Source: Robbsia sp. KACC 23696
GTDB lineage: Bacteria > Pseudomonadota > Gammaproteobacteria > Burkholderiales > Burkholderiaceae
Length of the DNA stretch: 64,000 nt
Direction: 5' to 3'
NCBI RefSeq assembly: GCF_039852015.1
Contig: NZ_CP156626.1
Coordinates: 2,390,249 to 2,454,248, forward strand
In this document: one piece after another, positions 46,301 through 55,365 of the stretch
Position numbering within the stretch: the stretch's first letter is position 1
Layout: every line of letters begins with the position of its first letter
Notes under the pieces: model-generated
Database searches by the model: none
What the model saw: the letters and a program-made list of their open reading frames with translations, nothing else
What the model was told of the DNA's origin: nothing
Made by a program: the position numbers and the translations under genes

Positions 46301-47968
46301 CGAGCGCAGGATTTCGGGATCGGTGAAGCGCGGCCGCGACTGAAAGTCGGCTTCGTCGTAAAGGCGGATGCAGACGCCGTCGGCCACACGCCCGCAACGG
46401 CCGGCACGCTGATTCGCCGCAGCCTGCGACGCCGGTTCGACCTGCAGCTGCTCGACCTTGTTCCGGTACGAATAGCGTTTGACCCGCGCGAGCCCCGTAT
46501 CGACGACATAGCGGATGCCCGGCACCGTCAACGAGGTCTCGGCGACATTCGTCGCCAGCACGATACGCCGCGCATTCGACGGCTTGAACACGCGCTCCTG
46601 TTCGGCCGCGGACAGCCGGGCGAACAACGGCAGGATCTCGGTATGCGGCGGATGGTGCTTGCGCAATGCCTCGGCGGCCTCGCGAATCTCGCGCTCACCC
46701 GGCAGAAAAACCAGCACGTCGCCGGAGCCCACGCGCGCGAGCTCGTCCACGGCGTCGACGATGGCATCGATCAGATCGCGCTCGGCGCGTTTCGTTCCGC
46801 GGACCGAATCCCCTGCCGCCTCCCGTTGCGCCGTCGTCGGCGTCCGTCGGCCGGCACCGGCGTCCGTCTTCCCGTCGCCTTTCGCCGCAGCGCCGCCCGG
46901 CCCGATACCATCGGGCTGCACTGGCCGGTAGCGAATCTCGACCGGATACAGTCGCCCGCTGACCTCGATCGCAGGCGCCGGCACGATATCGTCCTCCGGC
47001 GCCACCGCCCGCCCCTCCCGCTCCGACGTCGCGTTCGTTGGCTTCGTCGACTTGGTCGGCTCGCCTTCCGTGGCGCGCGCGACGTTCGACGAAGGCGAGG
47101 GCTCACCCGGCCGGCGCGGACGTCCGAAATGACGCGCAAACCGCGCGGCATCGATCGTTGCCGATGTCACGATCACTTTGAGATCGGGCCGCTTCGGCAA
47201 CAGTTGCTTCAGATACCCCAGCAGGAAATCGATATTAAGACTGCGCTCATGCGCCTCATCGATGATCAGGGTGTCGTAGGCGCGCAACAACGGATCGGAC
47301 TGCGTTTCCGCCAGCAGGATGCCGTCCGTCATCAACTTGACCGATGCGCCGGGCGACAATGTGTCGTTGAAGCGCACTTTATAGCCGACGATTTCTCCCG
47401 GCGGCGACTGCAATTCCTCGGCGATACGGCGTGCCGTCGCCGATGCGGCAATCCGACGCGGCTGCGTATGACCGATCAGGCCGGTACCGCCGGCGCCACG
47501 ACCGCGGCCGAGGGCCAGGCAGATTTTCGGCAGCTGCGTGGTTTTGCCGGAGCCGGTTTCGCCGCTGACAATGACGACCTGATGCGCCGAAATAGCCCGT
47601 GCGATCTCGTCTCGGCGCGCCGAGACGGGCAAGGCGTCCGGGAAGGTGATGACGCCGACCGGGTTGGCGGGCGGCCCGCTACGCGCCGTATCGGCGGCGA
47701 ATTCGGTACGCGGACCGCCGTTGTTGCGGCCGCCGCCGTGATGGCGCTCGCCTCGGCCGGCCCGATCGCGACGGTCGCCGCGCGCAGGGCCGCCAGCCGG
47801 GGCCGCCGCACGGTCCCCGCGCCCACTCGGTCCGATACCCCCGGCGTTATCAGGGCGATCGGCGCGGGCGTCAGGCGTGGCGGGCCGCACGGCGGGCGCC
47901 GGCGCGGTTTCGGGGGCGGTCGGCGCGAGGTCGCGCGACGGCAGATCAGGTTTGGCAGCATTCGACAT
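43346..47968 (-). CDS. hrpA: ATP-dependent RNA helicase HrpA (DEAH box)
   Basis: A 1540-residue DEAH/RHA helicase. After a Gly/Arg/Ala-rich leader of about 100 residues come Walker A GETGSGKTT (136-144), DEAH (237-240) and SAT (269-271). The helicase C and HA2/OB domains follow, then the long HrpA-specific C-terminal region. E. coli HrpA is about 1300 residues; part of the excess is in low-complexity insertions. One is about 48 residues between RHFG (281) and IEVSGR (334) and contains a 9-base-repeat-encoded TKSTKPTNA stretch. Another lies at about 350-395 and a third near 1185-1265. HrpA acts on stalled ribosomes and RNA. The EI24 gene follows with a 17-base overlap. Confidence 0.97.
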   Translation of the reverse strand: MSNAAKPDLPSRDLAPTAPETAPAPAVRPATPDARADRPDNAGGIGPSGRGDRAAAPAGGPARGDRRDRAGRGERHHGGGRNNGGPRTEFAADTARSGPPANPVGVITFPDALPVSARRDEIARAISAHQVVIVSGETGSGKTTQLPKICLALGRGRGAGGTGLIGHTQPRRIAASATARRIAEELQSPPGEIVGYKVRFNDTLSPGASVKLMTDGILLAETQSDPLLRAYDTLIIDEAHERSLNIDFLLGYLKQLLPKRPDLKVIVTSATIDAARFARHFGRPRRPGEPSPSSNVARATEGEPTKSTKPTNATSEREGRAVAPEDDIVPAPAIEVSGRLYPVEIRYRPVQPDGIGPGGAAAKGDGKTDAGAGRRTPTTAQREAAGDSVRGTKRAERDLIDAIVDAVDELARVGSGDVLVFLPGEREIREAAEALRKHHPPHTEILPLFARLSAAEQERVFKPSNARRIVLATNVAETSLTVPGIRYVVDTGLARVKRYSYRNKVEQLQVEPASQAAANQRAGRCGRVADGVCIRLYDEADFQSRPRFTDPEILRSSLASVILRMKSLHLADIETFPFLEAPTGRAIADGYQLLAELGAVDEENQLTRSGRELARLPLDPRVGRMILAGRDSGALREMLIIAAALSVQDPRDRPMEAQEAADQAHRQFVDERSEFLIWLNIWKWFGEAVEHKKTNRQLIDQCRARFLSHLRLREWRDVHTQLLTVAREQGWRLSDADATYEQIHVALLAGLLGNIGLRAEDEPHYLGARSIKFHLWPGSTLGKKAGKWVIAAEMIETTRLYARCVARVEPEWIEKVGAHLLRTSLSEPHWEKKAAQVVAFERATLYGLPIYQRRRVDFGKRDPARARELFIRGALVEGEFETRLPFFAHNRRLLADIAQLEHKSRRQDVLVDDELIFAFYDQQIPAEVTTAVDFEQWYRQANAGSRRDGGAAKAGAGNAPAAGNANGAAAKLLYLSRDDLMRHEAAGITTDLFPKRVTIAGQDMGLSYHFEPGSPRDGVTLTIPLFALNQVGERRCEWLVAGMLKEKVQALLKSLPQKLRRHCVPLPDYAAAFLDRHAPRVYGSGSTMVAEGLVDALCTDVRLQTQQQLRPSDFKLETLAAHLFMNFKLVDEHGRQLAMARSLSALRVEYGGQAQQQFAQIALASANVAGADAAAADDAAADMSAGSAAAVAAFGKKTDRTASGALSARGNAQSGASATGKASDSTGAKHGASKQGTGTGGGVTSAAGAAPMSSGIALYDNLTNWTFGKLPELLEVRRGGNTLYGYPALVDRGTHVEVQVFDSPEEAGARHRSGLRRLFALQLREPLKYLEKNLPGLQQMAMQYMPLGTQDELRAQLLDCAIERACLSDPLPDDDASFAVRRDEGRARLSLLAQEVARLVGTILTEYTDVSKKLAQAKSFGAPHDDMQQQLRALMGKRFIAETPYAQLSHFPRYLQGIATRLTKLKTDAQRDARASAEMAPLRMQYQRVASQWRAGSDPRLEQFRWLLEELRISLFAQELKTPMPVSVKRLHKVWDALQR
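47031..47062. repeat. 9-base repeat array inside hrpA
   Basis: Successive nonamers TCGCGTTCG, TTGGCTTCG, TCGACTTGG and TCGGCTCGC are degenerate copies of the unit at 34991-35034. Read on the minus strand they encode Thr-Lys/Asn-Ser/Pro/Ala triplets (TKSTKPTNA) in a family-specific insertion. Confidence 0.65.
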
Positions 47969-47977
47969 AGCAGCGCA

Positions 47978-47985
47978 TTATAATC
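47978..47985. promoter_or_regulatory. Palindromic -10 element shared by divergent hrpA and argA
   Basis: ATTATAAT gives TATAAT on both strands. Minus-strand transcription would begin only a few bases before the hrpA ATG (47966-47968), a nearly leaderless start. Plus-strand transcription would begin near 47992 for argA. No good -35 is seen in either direction. Confidence 0.4.
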
Positions 47986-48106
47986 GCGCCATGCGGGCCA
48001 TACCGCCGCTGCCCGCATGCCGCAGCCCCATCGGCCCATTCATCGGCACCCGCGCGAGCGATGCCACGCCCTTTACCGCAATTCAATCGCCACTGAAACT
48101 GCCGCT

Positions 48107-49639
48107 GTGACCGATCCGCTTCGCCCTCCCCCCAGCACGCCCTCCGCCGCGCAAGCGCCCTCCTCGTCGTCGGCCCCACACGCCGAACGCGACACGGCGC
48201 CGGGTGATCCCGCGACCCTGGCCGCCGTCCGTCCGGTCGTGACGCCCGCGTCCATCGCATCGACGTCGCCTGCCGCATCGGGCGCCGCCAATCGTCCATC
48301 GGCGGAAGCCGAGGCCGCGACCCAGGCGCAGTTCGTCGACTGGCTGCGCGCGGTGGCGCCGTACATTCACGCCTTCCGCAACAAGACCTTTGTCGTCGCT
48401 TTCGGCGGCGAACTGGTGCGCGACGGCGCGTTGAACGCCTTGATCCAGGACGTGGCGCTGCTGCACGCGATGGGCATGCAGATCGTTCTCGTGCATGGCT
48501 GCCGGCCGCAGGTCGAGGATTCGATGCGCCTGCGCAATCTCGAATCGCAGTTCGCGGGCGGCATGCGCATCACCGACGCTCCGGCATTGGAATCGGCGAA
48601 GGAAGCAGCCGGCGAAGTGCGCCTCGATATCGAGGCCGCCATCAGCCAGGGCTTGCCGAATACGCCGATGGCGCATGCGCGTCTCGGCATCGTCTCGGGG
48701 AACTTCGTGACCGCGCGTCCGGTCGGGATCGTCGACGGCGTCGATTTTCAGCACACCGGCATTGTCCGCAAGGTCGATGCCGACTCGATCCGCCAGGCCC
48801 TGGCGAATCGCAAGCTCGTCTTGCTGTCGCCGCTGGGATTCTCGCCCACGGGCGAGGCTTTCAATCTGGCGATGGAAGATGTGGCGACGACAACGGCGAT
48901 CGCGCTGCGCGCCGACAAGTTGATCTTCATCACCGATCAACCGGGCGTTCTGAATCCCGAGGGCGCCCTGGTGCACGAATTATCGCTGGACGATGCGCAA
49001 CGGCTGCGCGACGCGCATCACGACGGCAGCGCGACGCTGCACGACGACATCGGCTTCTGCCTGAAGCATGTCGTCAAGGCTTGCCGCAGCGGCGTGCCGC
49101 GTGCGCATTTGATTCCCTACACGCTGGACGGTTCGATTCTGCTCGAATTGTTCTCGCACGATGGCGTCGGCACGATGGTGGCCTACGACAATCTGGAGAG
49201 TCTGCGCGAAGCCACGCCGGACGATGTCGCCAATATCATCCAGCTCATCGAGCCACTGGAGAACGACGGCACGCTGGTGCGCCGCGATCGCCATCAGCTG
49301 GAACGCGATATCGATCACTTCTCGGTGATCGAGCACGATGGCGTGCTGTTCGGCTGCGTCGCGCTGTATGCCTATCCGCAGGAAAAGATCGGCGAAATGG
49401 CTTGCCTGACGGTGTCGCCCGAAGCGCAAGGCTCCGGCGACGGCGAGCGGCTGATGAAGCGGATCGAGCAACGTGCGCGGGCCCGCGGCCTGAAACGCAT
49501 TTTCGTATTGACCACCCGAACCGAGCACTGGTTCCTGAAGCGCGGCTTCGTCAAGGCGTCGGTCGACGATCTGCCGGAAGACCGGCGGCGCCTGTACAAC
49601 TGGCAGCGTCGGTCGCTGGTGCTCATCAAACAGCTGTGA
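48107..49639 (+). CDS. argA: N-acetylglutamate synthase (classical ArgA)
   Basis: A 510-residue enzyme for the first step of arginine synthesis, acetyl-CoA + glutamate to N-acetylglutamate. The N-terminal amino-acid-kinase-like domain ([33 protein letters not shown]) is the arginine-sensing part. The C-terminal GNAT domain ([21 protein letters not shown]) holds the acetyl-CoA loop. About 75 Ala/Pro/Ser-rich residues precede the core, more than usual. GTG 48107 is chosen because it begins a typical MTDP start; ATG 48017 is possible. The next gene, yggX, follows after 34 bases. Confidence 0.94.
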   Translation: MTDPLRPPPSTPSAAQAPSSSSAPHAERDTAPGDPATLAAVRPVVTPASIASTSPAASGAANRPSAEAEAATQAQFVDWLRAVAPYIHAFRNKTFVVAFGGELVRDGALNALIQDVALLHAMGMQIVLVHGCRPQVEDSMRLRNLESQFAGGMRITDAPALESAKEAAGEVRLDIEAAISQGLPNTPMAHARLGIVSGNFVTARPVGIVDGVDFQHTGIVRKVDADSIRQALANRKLVLLSPLGFSPTGEAFNLAMEDVATTTAIALRADKLIFITDQPGVLNPEGALVHELSLDDAQRLRDAHHDGSATLHDDIGFCLKHVVKACRSGVPRAHLIPYTLDGSILLELFSHDGVGTMVAYDNLESLREATPDDVANIIQLIEPLENDGTLVRRDRHQLERDIDHFSVIEHDGVLFGCVALYAYPQEKIGEMACLTVSPEAQGSGDGERLMKRIEQRARARGLKRIFVLTTRTEHWFLKRGFVKASVDDLPEDRRRLYNWQRRSLVLIKQL

Positions 49640-49673
49640 GAATGGCTGGAACCCTCAAAGAAGGAGAAACATC

Positions 49674-49955
49674 ATGGCGCGAATCGTCCATTGCGTGAAA
49701 CTGAACAAGGACGCGGAAGGTTTCGACTTTCCGCCCGTGCCGGGCCCGCTGGGTCAGCGAGTGTATGAAAGCGTCTCGAAAGAGGCGTGGCAGGAATGGC
49801 TGAAACAGCAGACGATGCTGATCAACGAAAATCGCCTGAACATGGCCGATGCGCGCGCCCGTCAGTATCTGCTGAAGCAGACGGAGAAATACTTCTTCGG
49901 TGAAGGCGCCGATACGGCAACCGGCTTCGTTCCGCCGCCGCCCAGCGCCGAATAA
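49674..49955 (+). CDS. yggX: Fe(2+)-trafficking / oxidative damage protection protein YggX
   Basis: A 93-residue protein starting [20 protein letters not shown], with the conserved Cys7, [21 protein letters not shown] and [16 protein letters not shown]. YggX protects iron-sulfur clusters and is linked to labile iron handling. AAGGAGAAA precedes ATG 49674. It is probably co-transcribed with argA. Confidence 0.97.
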   Translation: MARIVHCVKLNKDAEGFDFPPVPGPLGQRVYESVSKEAWQEWLKQQTMLINENRLNMADARARQYLLKQTEKYFFGEGADTATGFVPPPPSAE

Positions 49956-50034
49956 AGAGACATCCCTGCATGCGGCAACATCGCCGCATGCGATGGTGCG
50001 CCCCTCCCCCTCCCCTTACTTTATCTCATCACCC

Positions 50035-50102
50035 ATTACCGATAGTAGGTAAGTCGGTAATCGGCACTCCCCGACATCGCGATATCGAACGCGACGATAT
50101 CG
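50035..50102. repeat. Inverted and palindromic repeats between yggX and rpiA
   Basis: ATTACCGA (50035-50042) and TCGGTAAT (50054-50061) form a perfect 8-bp inverted repeat. The palindrome CGATATCG then occurs twice (50080-50087 and 50095-50102). The region lies between two convergent genes, so it may act in termination rather than as an operator. No T tract is present. Confidence 0.4.
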
Positions 50103-50175
50103 GCAAGGGTCGGGAGAAATCGACTACAGTCGGCGGCAACAAAAACCGCGCTGCGATTGCCCGCCCACCGTGCGA

Positions 50176-50880
50176 TCAGGCGGTGGGATAGGCGACGGTC
50201 TCAACGCCTTGCGCGGTGGCGAACATCGCGAGCGACGCGCGCTGTAGCGCAAACACGCCGACGGTCAGGACACCGGGCACGTCGTTGAGCTGACGTTCCA
50301 GCGCAAGCGGCGCATCGATGCGCAAACCCTTGACGTCCAGGATGTGCAAACCGTTATCGGTGACCAAGGGCGTGCCATCGCCCTTCACGCGTAGAACGGG
50401 CGTGCCGCCCAAGGCGATCAGCTTGCGCGATACCGCTTCGAGCGCCATCGGCACCACTTCCACCGGCAGCGGGAAACCGCCCAATACCGGCACGCGCTTC
50501 GATTCGTCGGCAATGCAGAGGAAGGTCTCGGACATCGCAGCGACGATTTTCTCGCGCGTCAATGCGCCGCCGCCGCCCTTGATCATATTGCCGTGTGCGT
50601 CGATTTCATCGGCACCATCGACATAGATCGGCAGGGACGCGATGTCGTTGGCGTCGATGACGTGGAAGCCGTGTTGCTTCAACCGATGCGTCGTGGCCAG
50701 TGAACTCGAGACCGCGCCGCGATAACGCGCGCGGTGCGGCGCCAAGGCGTCGATGAAACAGTTCACCGTCGAGCCGGTGCCCACGCCCACGACGGCGCCT
50801 TCCGGCACCGACTTCAGCACATGGTCCGCGGCGGCCCGACCGACCCACTGCTTCAATTCATCCTGCTTGGCTTTGTCCAT
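50176..50880 (-). CDS. rpiA: Ribose-5-phosphate isomerase A
   Basis: A 234-residue enzyme of the pentose phosphate pathway that interconverts ribose 5-phosphate and ribulose 5-phosphate. Motifs are [34 protein letters not shown] and [13 protein letters not shown]. Length is normal. The gap to the upstream rlmB is 91 bases, on the same strand. Confidence 0.97.
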   Translation of the reverse strand: MDKAKQDELKQWVGRAAADHVLKSVPEGAVVGVGTGSTVNCFIDALAPHRARYRGAVSSSLATTHRLKQHGFHVIDANDIASLPIYVDGADEIDAHGNMIKGGGGALTREKIVAAMSETFLCIADESKRVPVLGGFPLPVEVVPMALEAVSRKLIALGGTPVLRVKGDGTPLVTDNGLHILDVKGLRIDAPLALERQLNDVPGVLTVGVFALQRASLAMFATAQGVETVAYPTA

Positions 50881-50971
50881 TGTCGTCGCCCCTGCTGATT
50901 GCTCGCGCGTGTCTCGCCGCGCTTTCGCTGTGTTGTTGTCCGTTATTCTGGCGAATCGCCGCCGAATGCCC

Positions 50972-51724
50972 TTACGCCTTCGGTGCCGCGACCATCCGTT
51001 GCCGCACCGATTCGAACAGGCAGATACCGCTCGCCACCGAGACGTTCAAGCTCTCGACGCTGCCCATCATCGGGATATGCATCAGCTCATCGCAAGTCTC
51101 GCGCGTCAGGCGGCGCATGCCCTCGCCTTCGGCGCCCATGACGATGGCGACCGGCCCTTCGAGCTTGGTCTGAAAAACGCTCGGCACGGCGTCGTCAGAG
51201 GTGCCGATGATCCACACGCCGGCTTCCTTCAACTCGCGTAATGCGCGGGCGAGATTCGTGACCATGATGTAAGGCGTCGTCTCCGCCGCGCCGCTGGCCA
51301 CCTTCGCCACCGTCGCGTTTATCCCGACCGCCTTGTCGCGCGGTGCCACCACCGCGTGCGCGCCCGCCGCATTGGCGACGCGCAGACAGGCACCCAGATT
51401 GTGCGGATCGGTCACGCCGTCGAGCACCAGCAACAGCGGCGCCCCTTCGACGACGTCGAGCAGTTCCGTCAGCGATTGCGCCAACGGCGCCTCGGCGGCC
51501 AGCGCCACCACACCCTGGTGATCGCGCCCCCCGGTCATCTTCGTCAGACGCACGCCGTCGGCCGCGATCAGACGCACGCCGGTTTCCTTCGCGCTCTTCA
51601 GAAAGTCGAGCATGCGTCGGTCACGCCGCGACGCCTCGTAATAGATCTCTTCGACACTGACCGCGTCGTGCCGCAACCGGGCCGTGACCGCGTGAAAACC
51701 GTAAAGGACCCTGGACTTCGCCAT
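50972..51724 (-). CDS. rlmB: 23S rRNA (guanosine-2'-O-)-methyltransferase RlmB
   Basis: A 250-residue SPOUT-class enzyme that methylates G2251 of 23S rRNA. An N-terminal substrate-binding domain precedes the SpoU core with [30 protein letters not shown] and the knot motif [17 protein letters not shown]. It lies 110 bases downstream of rnr on the same strand; the rnr-rlmB pairing is common in proteobacteria. Confidence 0.97.
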   Translation of the reverse strand: MAKSRVLYGFHAVTARLRHDAVSVEEIYYEASRRDRRMLDFLKSAKETGVRLIAADGVRLTKMTGGRDHQGVVALAAEAPLAQSLTELLDVVEGAPLLLVLDGVTDPHNLGACLRVANAAGAHAVVAPRDKAVGINATVAKVASGAAETTPYIMVTNLARALRELKEAGVWIIGTSDDAVPSVFQTKLEGPVAIVMGAEGEGMRRLTRETCDELMHIPMMGSVESLNVSVASGICLFESVRQRMVAAPKA

Positions 51725-51834
51725 GCTCGATACCTGCTACTGTCAAAAAGTAATGAACCCACGTCCGGCAGGACGCCGGCGTGGGTCAGTCATACCGCGT
51801 GCCAACGGGCCACGCGCTGTTGTACGGTCTACGT

Positions 51835-54800
51835 CTACTTCGCCCGTGTGCGCTTGGCCGCCGCCTTCTTGGCAGGCACAGCCAGCCCGCTGCCCGCGCC
51901 CAATGCAGCGCCACCGCGTGTCGGGCTCTTGGCGGAAGCGACCGGCGCCTCGAGGTCGGCGAACAGATCACCGGCCGCGGCAGCCTGCTTGCCGCGGCCA
52001 CGCGTCGCCTTCTTCGCGGCCACCGGCGTCTTCGCCGCGGCCTTCTTTGCCGGCGCGACCGCCGCTACCACCTCGGGGGCGGCCTTGGCAGCCGTTTTAG
52101 CGGCACGCTTGGCGGCCACTTTCTTGGCCGGCGCCTTTTCTGCGACTGCCTTCTCGACAACCGCCTTCTTCGCGGGCGCTTTCTTAACCGCGGCCTTCTT
52201 CGCCGGTGCCTTCTCTACCGCACGCTTTTCCACAGCGGCCGGCTTTTCGACAACCGGCTTCGCGGCCGGCACCGTCGGTGCTGCCTGCTTCGCCGCAACC
52301 TGCTTCGGTGCGGCGGACTTCGATGCCGGCGCCTTCTTGGCTGCTGCCTTCTTCGTCGGAACCGCTGCCGGCGTCGGGGCTACTGGCGTCGATGCCGGTG
52401 CCGGGGCTGCCGCGACCGGCGCGGTCGGCACAGCACGCGCGGCCGGTGCTGCAACCACCGGCGCGCTGACCGGCGTCACGACCGCTGGGGTGTCGACAAC
52501 GGCCGCCGTGACGGTTTCGACACGTGCGCCGTTGCCGTTTCCTGCATTGCCGTTGTTGTTGCCGTTACCGCCATTTCCCTTGCCGCCTTTACCACCCTTG
52601 CCTGTCTTGTTTCGGCCGCCCATCTTGCCGGCCGGACCGCCTGCATCCGGCGTATCGCGGATCAGACGGAAGTCCATCTTGCGTGCATCCAGATCGACAC
52701 GGCCAACCTGTACGCGTACGCGATCGGTCAGACCGTAACGGATACCGGTGCGCTCACCTCGCAGTTCGTTGCGCACTTCGTCGTATTCGAAGTAATCGCT
52801 ACCCAACTCCGAGATATGCACGAGGCCTTCGACAAACAGCGAATCCAAGGTGACGAACACGCCGAACGGCGCCACGCCGCTGATCGAGCCGCCAAACTCT
52901 TCGCCAAGCTTGTCGCGCATGAAATAGCACTTCAGCCAGGCTTCCACATCGCGCGACGCTTCATCGGCACGACGCTCGTTCGAGGAGCAATGCAGACCCA
53001 GCGATTCCCAGATTGCGACGTTCGCGCCCTTCGGCTTCTTCGATGCGTCGCTTGCTTCGCTCGCCTTCGCGCCCGGCTTCGGCTTGCGCACCTTCATCGA
53101 CATCGCCGTGTTCAGCGCGACATCGCCGGCATCCGGCACATACTGCTTGCCGTGCAGAATCGCCTTGATCGCACGGTGCGTCAGCAGATCCGGATAACGA
53201 CGGATCGGGCTGGTGAAGTGCGCATAGGCTTCATACGCCAGACCGAAGTGGCCGACGTTTTCCGGGCTGTACACGGCTTGCTGCATCGAGCGCAGCAACA
53301 TCGTCTGCAGCATCGGCGCATCCGGGCGTTGCTTGATCTGCAGGATCAGCGAGGCAAAATCGCTCGCGTGCGGCGTGTCGCCGCCGTTCAAGGTCAGACC
53401 GACGCCGCGCAGGAAAGTCCGCAGATTTTCCAGCTTCTCGGCGTTCGGGCCGCCGTGCACACGATACAGACCCGGGTGCTTATTGCGTTTCAGGAAGTCC
53501 GCCGCGCAGACGTTCGCCGACAGCATGCACTCTTCGATCAGCTTGTGCGCGTCGTTCCGCGTTCGCGGGATGATCTGTTCGATCTTGCCCTGCGGATTGC
53601 AGACGATGCACGTTTCGGTCGTCTCGAAATCGATCGCGCCGCGCTGTTGGCGTGCTTCGAGCAAGGCACGATAGACCGAGTACAGATCCTGCAACTGCGG
53701 CAGCACCGCCGCGCGCTTCGCTGCTTCCGGCCCCTTGGTGTTCGCCAGCGCCGCCGCCACTTCGTTATACGTCAAGCGTGCCGCGGAGTGGATCACTGCC
53801 GGGTAGAACTGGTACGCCTTGACCTCGCCCTTGGCCGTGATCAGCATGTCGCAGGTCAGCACGCAACGGTCGACTTCCGGATTCAGCGAGCACAGTCCGT
53901 TCGACAGCTTCTCCGGCAGCATCGGAATCACGCGACGCGGGAAATAGACGGACGTGCTGCGTTCGATCGCATCGGCGTCCAGCGCGGCGCCCGGCGTCAC
54001 ATAGTGCGAGACGTCGGCAATCGCCACCAGCAGGCGGAAGCCATTGACGCGGCCGATCTTGACCGGTTCGCAATAGACGGCATCGTCGAAGTCGCGCGCA
54101 TCTTCCCCGTCGATCGTCACCAAAGGCACGTCGCGCAGGTCGACGCGATCATGCAGATCATGGCCCTGCACTTCGTCCGACAGACGCGACGATTGCGCCA
54201 TGGCGGCTTCCGAGAACAGATGCGGCACGCCGTACTTGCGCACGGCGATCTCGATTTCCATCCCCGGATCATCGACTTCGCCCAGCACTTCGACAACCTT
54301 GCCGCTGGCCTGCGAATGACGGCTCGGATAATCGGTGATCTGCAGGCTGACGATCTGTCCGGCCTTCGCGCCGTTCAAACCGCCGGCGGCGATCATCACG
54401 TCGCGACCGATACGCTTGTCTTCCGGCGCCACCACATAGGTGCCGTTTTCCTGGATCACGCGGCCGATCACGCGCTTGATCGCGCGCTCGGTGATCTCGA
54501 CGACATGCCCTTCCGGACGGCCGCGACGGTCTTGACCCGTTACGCGCGCCAGTACACGGTCGCCATGCATGATCTTCGACATTTCCTGATGCGACAGGAA
54601 AAGATCGTCGCTGCCGTCGTCCGGGACGAGGAAGCCGAAGCCGTCGCGGTGCGCCTGCACGCGGCCCGCCGTGAAACTGGAGGCCGGTGCCGGATGCACG
54701 AGACCCTTCACATCGACGTGCACCTGCGCATCACGCTCCATCGCGTTGAGGCGCTTGAAGAAGCCGTCGCGCTCCTCGAGCTTGATGGACATGGCGTCGG

Positions 54801-55098
54801 CAGCGCCTTCCGCGGTCAACACCGTGCTAGACGCGCGCAGCACGCCGAGGATTTCCTCGCGGCTCGGCACGGTATAGGCAAACTTCACGGGAGGACGCGG
54901 GGCGAACTTGTCCCCGAAGGAACGGGCCGGTTTGGCACCTGATTTCATGCTCGGTTTGCTCGCTGAGTGATGCGTCGGCTGATGCGACTGCTTCGAAGCG
55001 TGATTCGGCGCTTGATTCGAAGCGTGCTTGGGGGCTGGTTTGTTACCCTGTTTTGGGGCCTGCTCCCGAGCCGTCTGGTCGGCGGGCTTCTCGGTCAT
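51835..55098 (-). CDS. rnr: Ribonuclease R with long basic C-terminal tail
   Basis: A 1087-residue 3'-5' exoribonuclease. After a Lys/Ser/His-rich leader come the cold-shock domains, the RNB catalytic domain (TIDGEDARDFDDAVY with the metal-binding Asp cluster; FTSPIRRYPDLLTHRAI) and an S1 domain (GVFVTLDSLFVEGLVHISEL). The last 275 residues or so (51835-52660) are Gly/Asn-rich and then Ala/Lys/Pro-rich, like histone H1 tails (AAAKKAPAS, APAKKAAVKKA). E. coli RNase R has about 810 residues and only a short Lys-rich tail. A repeat-encoded KASEASDASKK stretch occupies a variable loop. ATG 55096-55098 (GGGA upstream) is preferred to GTG 55123-55125. Confidence 0.96.
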   Translation of the reverse strand: MTEKPADQTAREQAPKQGNKPAPKHASNQAPNHASKQSHQPTHHSASKPSMKSGAKPARSFGDKFAPRPPVKFAYTVPSREEILGVLRASSTVLTAEGAADAMSIKLEERDGFFKRLNAMERDAQVHVDVKGLVHPAPASSFTAGRVQAHRDGFGFLVPDDGSDDLFLSHQEMSKIMHGDRVLARVTGQDRRGRPEGHVVEITERAIKRVIGRVIQENGTYVVAPEDKRIGRDVMIAAGGLNGAKAGQIVSLQITDYPSRHSQASGKVVEVLGEVDDPGMEIEIAVRKYGVPHLFSEAAMAQSSRLSDEVQGHDLHDRVDLRDVPLVTIDGEDARDFDDAVYCEPVKIGRVNGFRLLVAIADVSHYVTPGAALDADAIERSTSVYFPRRVIPMLPEKLSNGLCSLNPEVDRCVLTCDMLITAKGEVKAYQFYPAVIHSAARLTYNEVAAALANTKGPEAAKRAAVLPQLQDLYSVYRALLEARQQRGAIDFETTETCIVCNPQGKIEQIIPRTRNDAHKLIEECMLSANVCAADFLKRNKHPGLYRVHGGPNAEKLENLRTFLRGVGLTLNGGDTPHASDFASLILQIKQRPDAPMLQTMLLRSMQQAVYSPENVGHFGLAYEAYAHFTSPIRRYPDLLTHRAIKAILHGKQYVPDAGDVALNTAMSMKVRKPKPGAKASEASDASKKPKGANVAIWESLGLHCSSNERRADEASRDVEAWLKCYFMRDKLGEEFGGSISGVAPFGVFVTLDSLFVEGLVHISELGSDYFEYDEVRNELRGERTGIRYGLTDRVRVQVGRVDLDARKMDFRLIRDTPDAGGPAGKMGGRNKTGKGGKGGKGNGGNGNNNGNAGNGNGARVETVTAAVVDTPAVVTPVSAPVVAAPAARAVPTAPVAAAPAPASTPVAPTPAAVPTKKAAAKKAPASKSAAPKQVAAKQAAPTVPAAKPVVEKPAAVEKRAVEKAPAKKAAVKKAPAKKAVVEKAVAEKAPAKKVAAKRAAKTAAKAAPEVVAAVAPAKKAAAKTPVAAKKATRGRGKQAAAAGDLFADLEAPVASAKSPTRGGAALGAGSGLAVPAKKAAAKRTRAK
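53031..53085. repeat. Degenerate 9-base repeats inside rnr
   Basis: Phased nonamers such as GTCGCTTGC, TTCGCTCGC and CTTCGCGCC resemble the unit at 34991-35034. On the minus strand they encode A-S-E/A-S-D/A-S-K triplets in a loop that is absent or different in E. coli RNase R. Degeneracy makes this the weakest member of the group. Confidence 0.45.
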
Positions 55099-55185
55099 CT
55101 TTTCCCGGGCTTTTCGGCTTTTCACGCGGATGTGTCGTACCTGATCTGAATCGGCTGTCGGCGTGCCGGCTGTGGCTCACGGAAT

Positions 55186-55206
55186 GGATAGGCGCTTCGC
55201 CTATCC
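55186..55206 (-). repeat. Perfect hairpin in the rnr leader
   Basis: GGATAGGCG and CGCCTATCC form a 9-bp stem with a three-base loop, followed by a CGTGCC/GGCACG stem (55207-55220). Both lie between the rnr promoter and start codon, so they would fold in the mRNA leader. Confidence 0.5.
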
Positions 55207-55234
55207 CGTGCCCCGGCACGAACTATATCGGCAC

Positions 55235-55243
55235 ATTCTACCA
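55235..55243 (-). promoter_or_regulatory. Extended -10 promoter of rnr
   Basis: On the minus strand TGG precedes TAGAAT (55235-55240). The start would be near 55228, giving a leader of about 130 bases with strong hairpins. It is divergent from the tRNA-Leu promoter. Confidence 0.45.
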
Positions 55244-55365
55244 TCAGGGTCCGAAATGCCCCGCGCTTTCGGCTAGCCTGCCGATTACCGGCGATCGTCA
55301 TGGCGCAGGATGCGACGTCACCAACGGGACGGTGGCCGAATTTTCGTGTTGCCCTGATAAATGTG

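Noticed and set aside
45512-47983. An 823-codon plus-strand frame antisense to hrpA
   Set aside because: hrpA carries all helicase motifs on the minus strand. The antisense product is low-complexity and Arg/His-rich without domains.
51781-54942. A 1053-codon plus-strand frame antisense to rnr
   Set aside because: It is a shadow of the rnr gene, whose catalytic motifs are clear on the other strand.
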